NCBI GenBank assembly: GCA_027069035.1
Contig: JALXFI010000208.1
Coordinates: 1-6,036 of the forward strand
Source of the DNA: a bacterium
GTDB taxonomy: Bacteria; Desulfobacterota; GWC2-55-46; S146-80; JALXFI01
Length of the DNA: 6,036 nt
Direction: 5' to 3'
Below are positions 3,728 through 6,036 of this stretch, one piece after another. Below the pieces are notes generated by a model. The model ran no database searches, was not told where the DNA came from, and saw only the letters and a list, made by a program, of their open reading frames with translations. Both the position numbers and the translations under genes were made by a program. Each line of letters opens with the position of its first letter. Within the stretch, counting starts at the first letter, position 1.

Positions 3728-6036
3728 TCATTCCTCCTCAACAAACACAGGAGTTTCTCCCAAAATAATTGTCGCCTTCCTGTCTTTTACTTCTTTAGTC
3801 TCCTCGTTAAAAGCGGTTTCATAATCCTTCACATCCCTTCCGGAATTATACTTTGGCACTGCTCCTGTGATTTTTGCCTTATTTGAGCCTATTCCTGATA
3901 TTGTGATTGTTTGGGGGGCGCCGTTGTCGTTCCAAGCAACCCATACTGGTTTTCCGGTATCTTTCTTTACAAACTTGTAGATGTGGATGCCATTTTCTTC
4001 TTGAATAGCCTTAACATTGTTCCAGTTGGAGCCTTCTAGTTTTTCAACCATTAGTTTGTAGGTGTAGTAGGCAAGTTTTTTCCAGTCTTTGTTATCATTA
4101 TTGGTCGGATTATTAATTAGACCATAATGATTAAATGGATTTTGGGCGAAAGGTTTTATATGTCCAGGCTCATAGTCGCCTCTTTCATAAATCAGGTTCC
4201 AAAACACTTTATCTATTCCCAATGATGTCCCATATACATAGAGTTTAATAAGACTTTCTGCCTGCTCTTTTTCTGTCTGTACTGGCAAATCTCTTTCTAA
4301 TAGCTTTGGTACAGGATCATTTGGGTTGCCATCATACATTGCAGCTTCTATAAAAATAGGTATTTTTTGTATGTTTATTCCATATTGAGCAAGAATCTTA
4401 TCAACGGTATGGATTTTGTTTTTAAGCAGGAGATAATCTTTAGCACTGACATGATGTTGCTTAAACTCTAAACCGTCAAAATAGCCAACAGCACCTGCTT
4501 CTAATACTCTTTTTAGAAACTTTGCACTTTTGGAATATATGTCATTAAGTTCTATACCTGGCAAACCGCCAAAGATTATCTTGCAGTCAGCACATTCTTC
4601 TTTAACTATCTTATATGTTATCTTCAGAAGTTTTGCATATCCTTGAGGATTATCATTCCAGCCTCCTATTCCACTGGGCTCTGTATCAACCTCCCAATAT
4701 TTCACCCTGTCTTTGTTTTTTCTTATTACTTCTCTTAATTCAGCTTTATATCTTTCTACTATACTTGGGTCATTGATCGTATTTGAACTCATCCCTGCTT
4801 CTCGACCAACTCTTGAATAAATCTCAATCCCATTGGGAATGTTACTAAATCCAATGAACGGTAATTCTTGTATCCATTTCACTCCAATATCCCTTAGATA
4901 CCTTGAAATTTCATTCTTGCTAGTAAAATCTGCTTTATCAACTACCAACACCTCACCATAAGGAGAAAAAATCCCAAACGGAGAGCGTTCATAACCAATA
5001 GTTTTCTTTTGAACATCTTCAATTATTTCAGAAACCGTCTTTACCTTTGCTTTTTGTTCTTTTAAAAACTCAAACCACTCCTGAAGTGTCTTTGGATATC
5101 TGTGATAATCATGCACGTGCGTCACGATTCCGAATATTTTATTATCCCCCGTCTCAAGATATAGCTTCTTGAATTTCTCTAAAACACTGTCGGTTTTGCT
5201 GTTGTTTCTATAGGTTGATTCAAGAAATCCGTGCTTTATAATTGTGATGTTTTTTCCATTAATGTTGATAACATCAGGTTCGCTTACAGCGTCACTGACG
5301 CCGTTGCCATGACGTCCTCCTCCTATAGTCATTATCTTAATATCGTTAACTAAATCAGTTTGCCAATCAGTCAATGTGCCTACCGCAACTTCATGAGGAG
5401 CAGCCAGCCTTTTAACATAAGCAAAGCCTTCTTCAACGGTTCCGCGATATCTGGGATCTCTTAAAACTTCCTGAGTTTTTATATTGGAATATCCGTTCCA
5501 GTCAAGATGTTCAAATCCATGGTGATGAAAGGCAATTTCGTGCCCGCTATCCTGCCATTCTTTGACAATTTCTACTTTTTGGGGGTCTTTAAGAATATAT
5601 TCCGCCCATTGAGGATTTAAGACAAGCGTAAGCTTAATGCCGTATCTGTCTGCCAGGTTCACCAGTCTTACCGCCGTTGGCCATAGCGCCTTTTGATATT
5701 TTAGGTTTTTAACCGTTGAACCATAGGCAATATCTTTAAACCAGGGCCAGTTATAGGCACCAACTTCAAAGTGAATCATTACGAAGGTTGTTTTTAAAGA
5801 CTTTTTAACGCGTTTTTTCGTCACAGCAGGACAGTCTCCCTTACCAGAAGCAGTGCATGGTCCCCAGCCTATCTTAACTACTTTCCATTCATATCCTTCA
5901 GGGCACACGCAGGTGACCGGCTTTTTGGCTGCGCAGACGTATCCTCTTTCCACCTCGCAGAATTCTGAAGCGTTTAAATTTTGAACAATTAAGGCGCCAA
6001 CTGTTATGAGAGCAACTGCCGCAATTATTCCTATTG
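3728..6036 (-). CDS. Membrane-anchored polysaccharide deacetylase-like / clan-A glycoside hydrolase fusion (5' end outside window)
   Basis: The frame is open to the window edge. Its first residues (IGIIAAVALITVGALIVQNL) match the sibling gene's anchor, so the true start lies just beyond 6036. Numbering below is from the Val codon at 5953. Residues 1-51 complete the Cys-rich module. Residues 55-312 look like a NodB-type deacetylase: FVMIHFEVGAYNW, then GHEIAFHHHGFEHLDW (H143, H145 and H149 as possible metal ligands) and GIVTHVHDY (H279, H281) near the end. The usual Asp-Asp motif of strand one is not conserved (HFE instead), so activity is uncertain. Residues about 322-640 form a TIM-barrel hydrolase resembling GH39/GH5: SPFGIFSPYG opens it, E425 in YWEVDTEPSG is the likely acid/base and E536 in IPIFIEAAMYD the likely nucleophile. 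Residues about 645-741 are a beta-sandwich ending ATIILGETPVFVEE, typical behind such barrels. Expected role: deacetylation and cleavage of an acetylated extracellular polysaccharide at the cell surface. Substrate unknown. Confidence 0.82.
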   Translation of the reverse strand, partial: IGIIAAVALITVGALIVQNLNASEFCEVERGYVCAAKKPVTCVCPEGYEWKVVKIGWGPCTASGKGDCPAVTKKRVKKSLKTTFVMIHFEVGAYNWPWFKDIAYGSTVKNLKYQKALWPTAVRLVNLADRYGIKLTLVLNPQWAEYILKDPQKVEIVKEWQDSGHEIAFHHHGFEHLDWNGYSNIKTQEVLRDPRYRGTVEEGFAYVKRLAAPHEVAVGTLTDWQTDLVNDIKIMTIGGGRHGNGVSDAVSEPDVININGKNITIIKHGFLESTYRNNSKTDSVLEKFKKLYLETGDNKIFGIVTHVHDYHRYPKTLQEWFEFLKEQKAKVKTVSEIIEDVQKKTIGYERSPFGIFSPYGEVLVVDKADFTSKNEISRYLRDIGVKWIQELPFIGFSNIPNGIEIYSRVGREAGMSSNTINDPSIVERYKAELREVIRKNKDRVKYWEVDTEPSGIGGWNDNPQGYAKLLKITYKIVKEECADCKIIFGGLPGIELNDIYSKSAKFLKRVLEAGAVGYFDGLEFKQHHVSAKDYLLLKNKIHTVDKILAQYGINIQKIPIFIEAAMYDGNPNDPVPKLLERDLPVQTEKEQAESLIKLYVYGTSLGIDKVFWNLIYERGDYEPGHIKPFAQNPFNHYGLINNPTNNDNKDWKKLAYYTYKLMVEKLEGSNWNNVKAIQEENGIHIYKFVKKDTGKPVWVAWNDNGAPQTITISGIGSNKAKITGAVPKYNSGRDVKDYETAFNEETKEVKDRKATIILGETPVFVEEE
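3733..3738 (-). promoter_or_regulatory. Shine-Dalgarno site of the propeller gene
   Basis: A perfect AGGAGG lies inside the last codons of the upstream gene, 9 nt before ATG 3723. It decides the start in favour of MKKATT over an in-frame ATG at 3744 that lies upstream of the site, and it indicates one transcript with coupled translation. Confidence 0.8.
5802..6036 (+). repeat. Direct repeat, copy 2 (anchor and Cys-rich module of the deacetylase/hydrolase gene)
   Basis: This is the second copy of the 235-bp repeat, reaching the window edge, so its full length is unknown. Relative to copy 1 it changes the protein at four residues: YVRT becomes YVCA, PIT becomes PVT and KKCVKK becomes KKRVKK. 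It thus gains one Cys and loses another. Confidence 0.95.

Noticed and set aside
3724..3744. Longer start for the propeller protein at ATG 3744
   Set aside because: It lies upstream of the AGGAGG site and within the preceding gene; ATG 3723 has ideal spacing and begins a typical Lys-Lys signal anchor.
2533..3886. Four plus-strand frames (2533-2886, 3161-3394, 3413-3649, 3671-3886)
   Set aside because: All are antisense shadows of the two large minus-strand genes, with no recognisable motifs.
5951..5953. GTG at 5953 as start of the deacetylase/hydrolase
   Set aside because: The frame stays open to the window edge and encodes the same anchor as the sibling gene; this GTG is an internal Val codon.
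3467..6036. Diversity-generating retroelement as the cause of the repeat differences
   Set aside because: The differences are transitions of both types rather than changes confined to adenines, and no reverse transcriptase or template region is visible.

Overview
The window is AT-rich, and every convincing gene lies on the minus strand, so it is best read from high to low coordinates. It does not settle the taxonomy. Shine-Dalgarno sites, a rubredoxin / ferredoxin-thioredoxin-reductase-like / thioredoxin-like gene set, a DUF1848 gene and secreted proteins with archaeal-looking modules suggest an uncultured anaerobic bacterium or archaeon. No rRNA, tRNA, CRISPR array or complete insertion sequence was found.

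Region A (6036 to 2050) is a two-gene envelope or secretion operon. The first gene is cut by the right edge. It encodes a membrane-anchored protein with a small Cys-rich module, a NodB-like polysaccharide deacetylase-type domain, a clan-A (GH39/GH5-like) glycoside hydrolase barrel and a terminal beta-sandwich. The second gene starts 4 nt after the first stops. It encodes a protein with almost the same anchor and Cys-rich module, fused to a small beta domain, a beta-propeller-like region and an Arg-rich tail. The shared N-termini form a 235-bp direct repeat with five differences, all transitions. The pair looks like a surface polysaccharide processing and binding system; that role is inferred.

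Region B (about 2013 to 1237) holds remnants. One is a frameshifted piece resembling the C-terminal nuclease end of a type III restriction subunit or DEAD-box helicase. After it comes about 350 bp without an intact gene, containing a possible scrap of a LamG-like sugar-binding domain.

Region C (1236 to 1) is a compact redox operon: a 50-aa rubredoxin-like protein, an FTR catalytic-chain-like Fe-S protein whose last motif is CWC instead of CHC, a CPHC thioredoxin-like protein broken by two compensating homopolymer frameshifts, and the N-terminal half of a DUF1848 protein running off the left edge. The likely electron path is rubredoxin or ferredoxin to the FTR-like protein to the thioredoxin-like protein.
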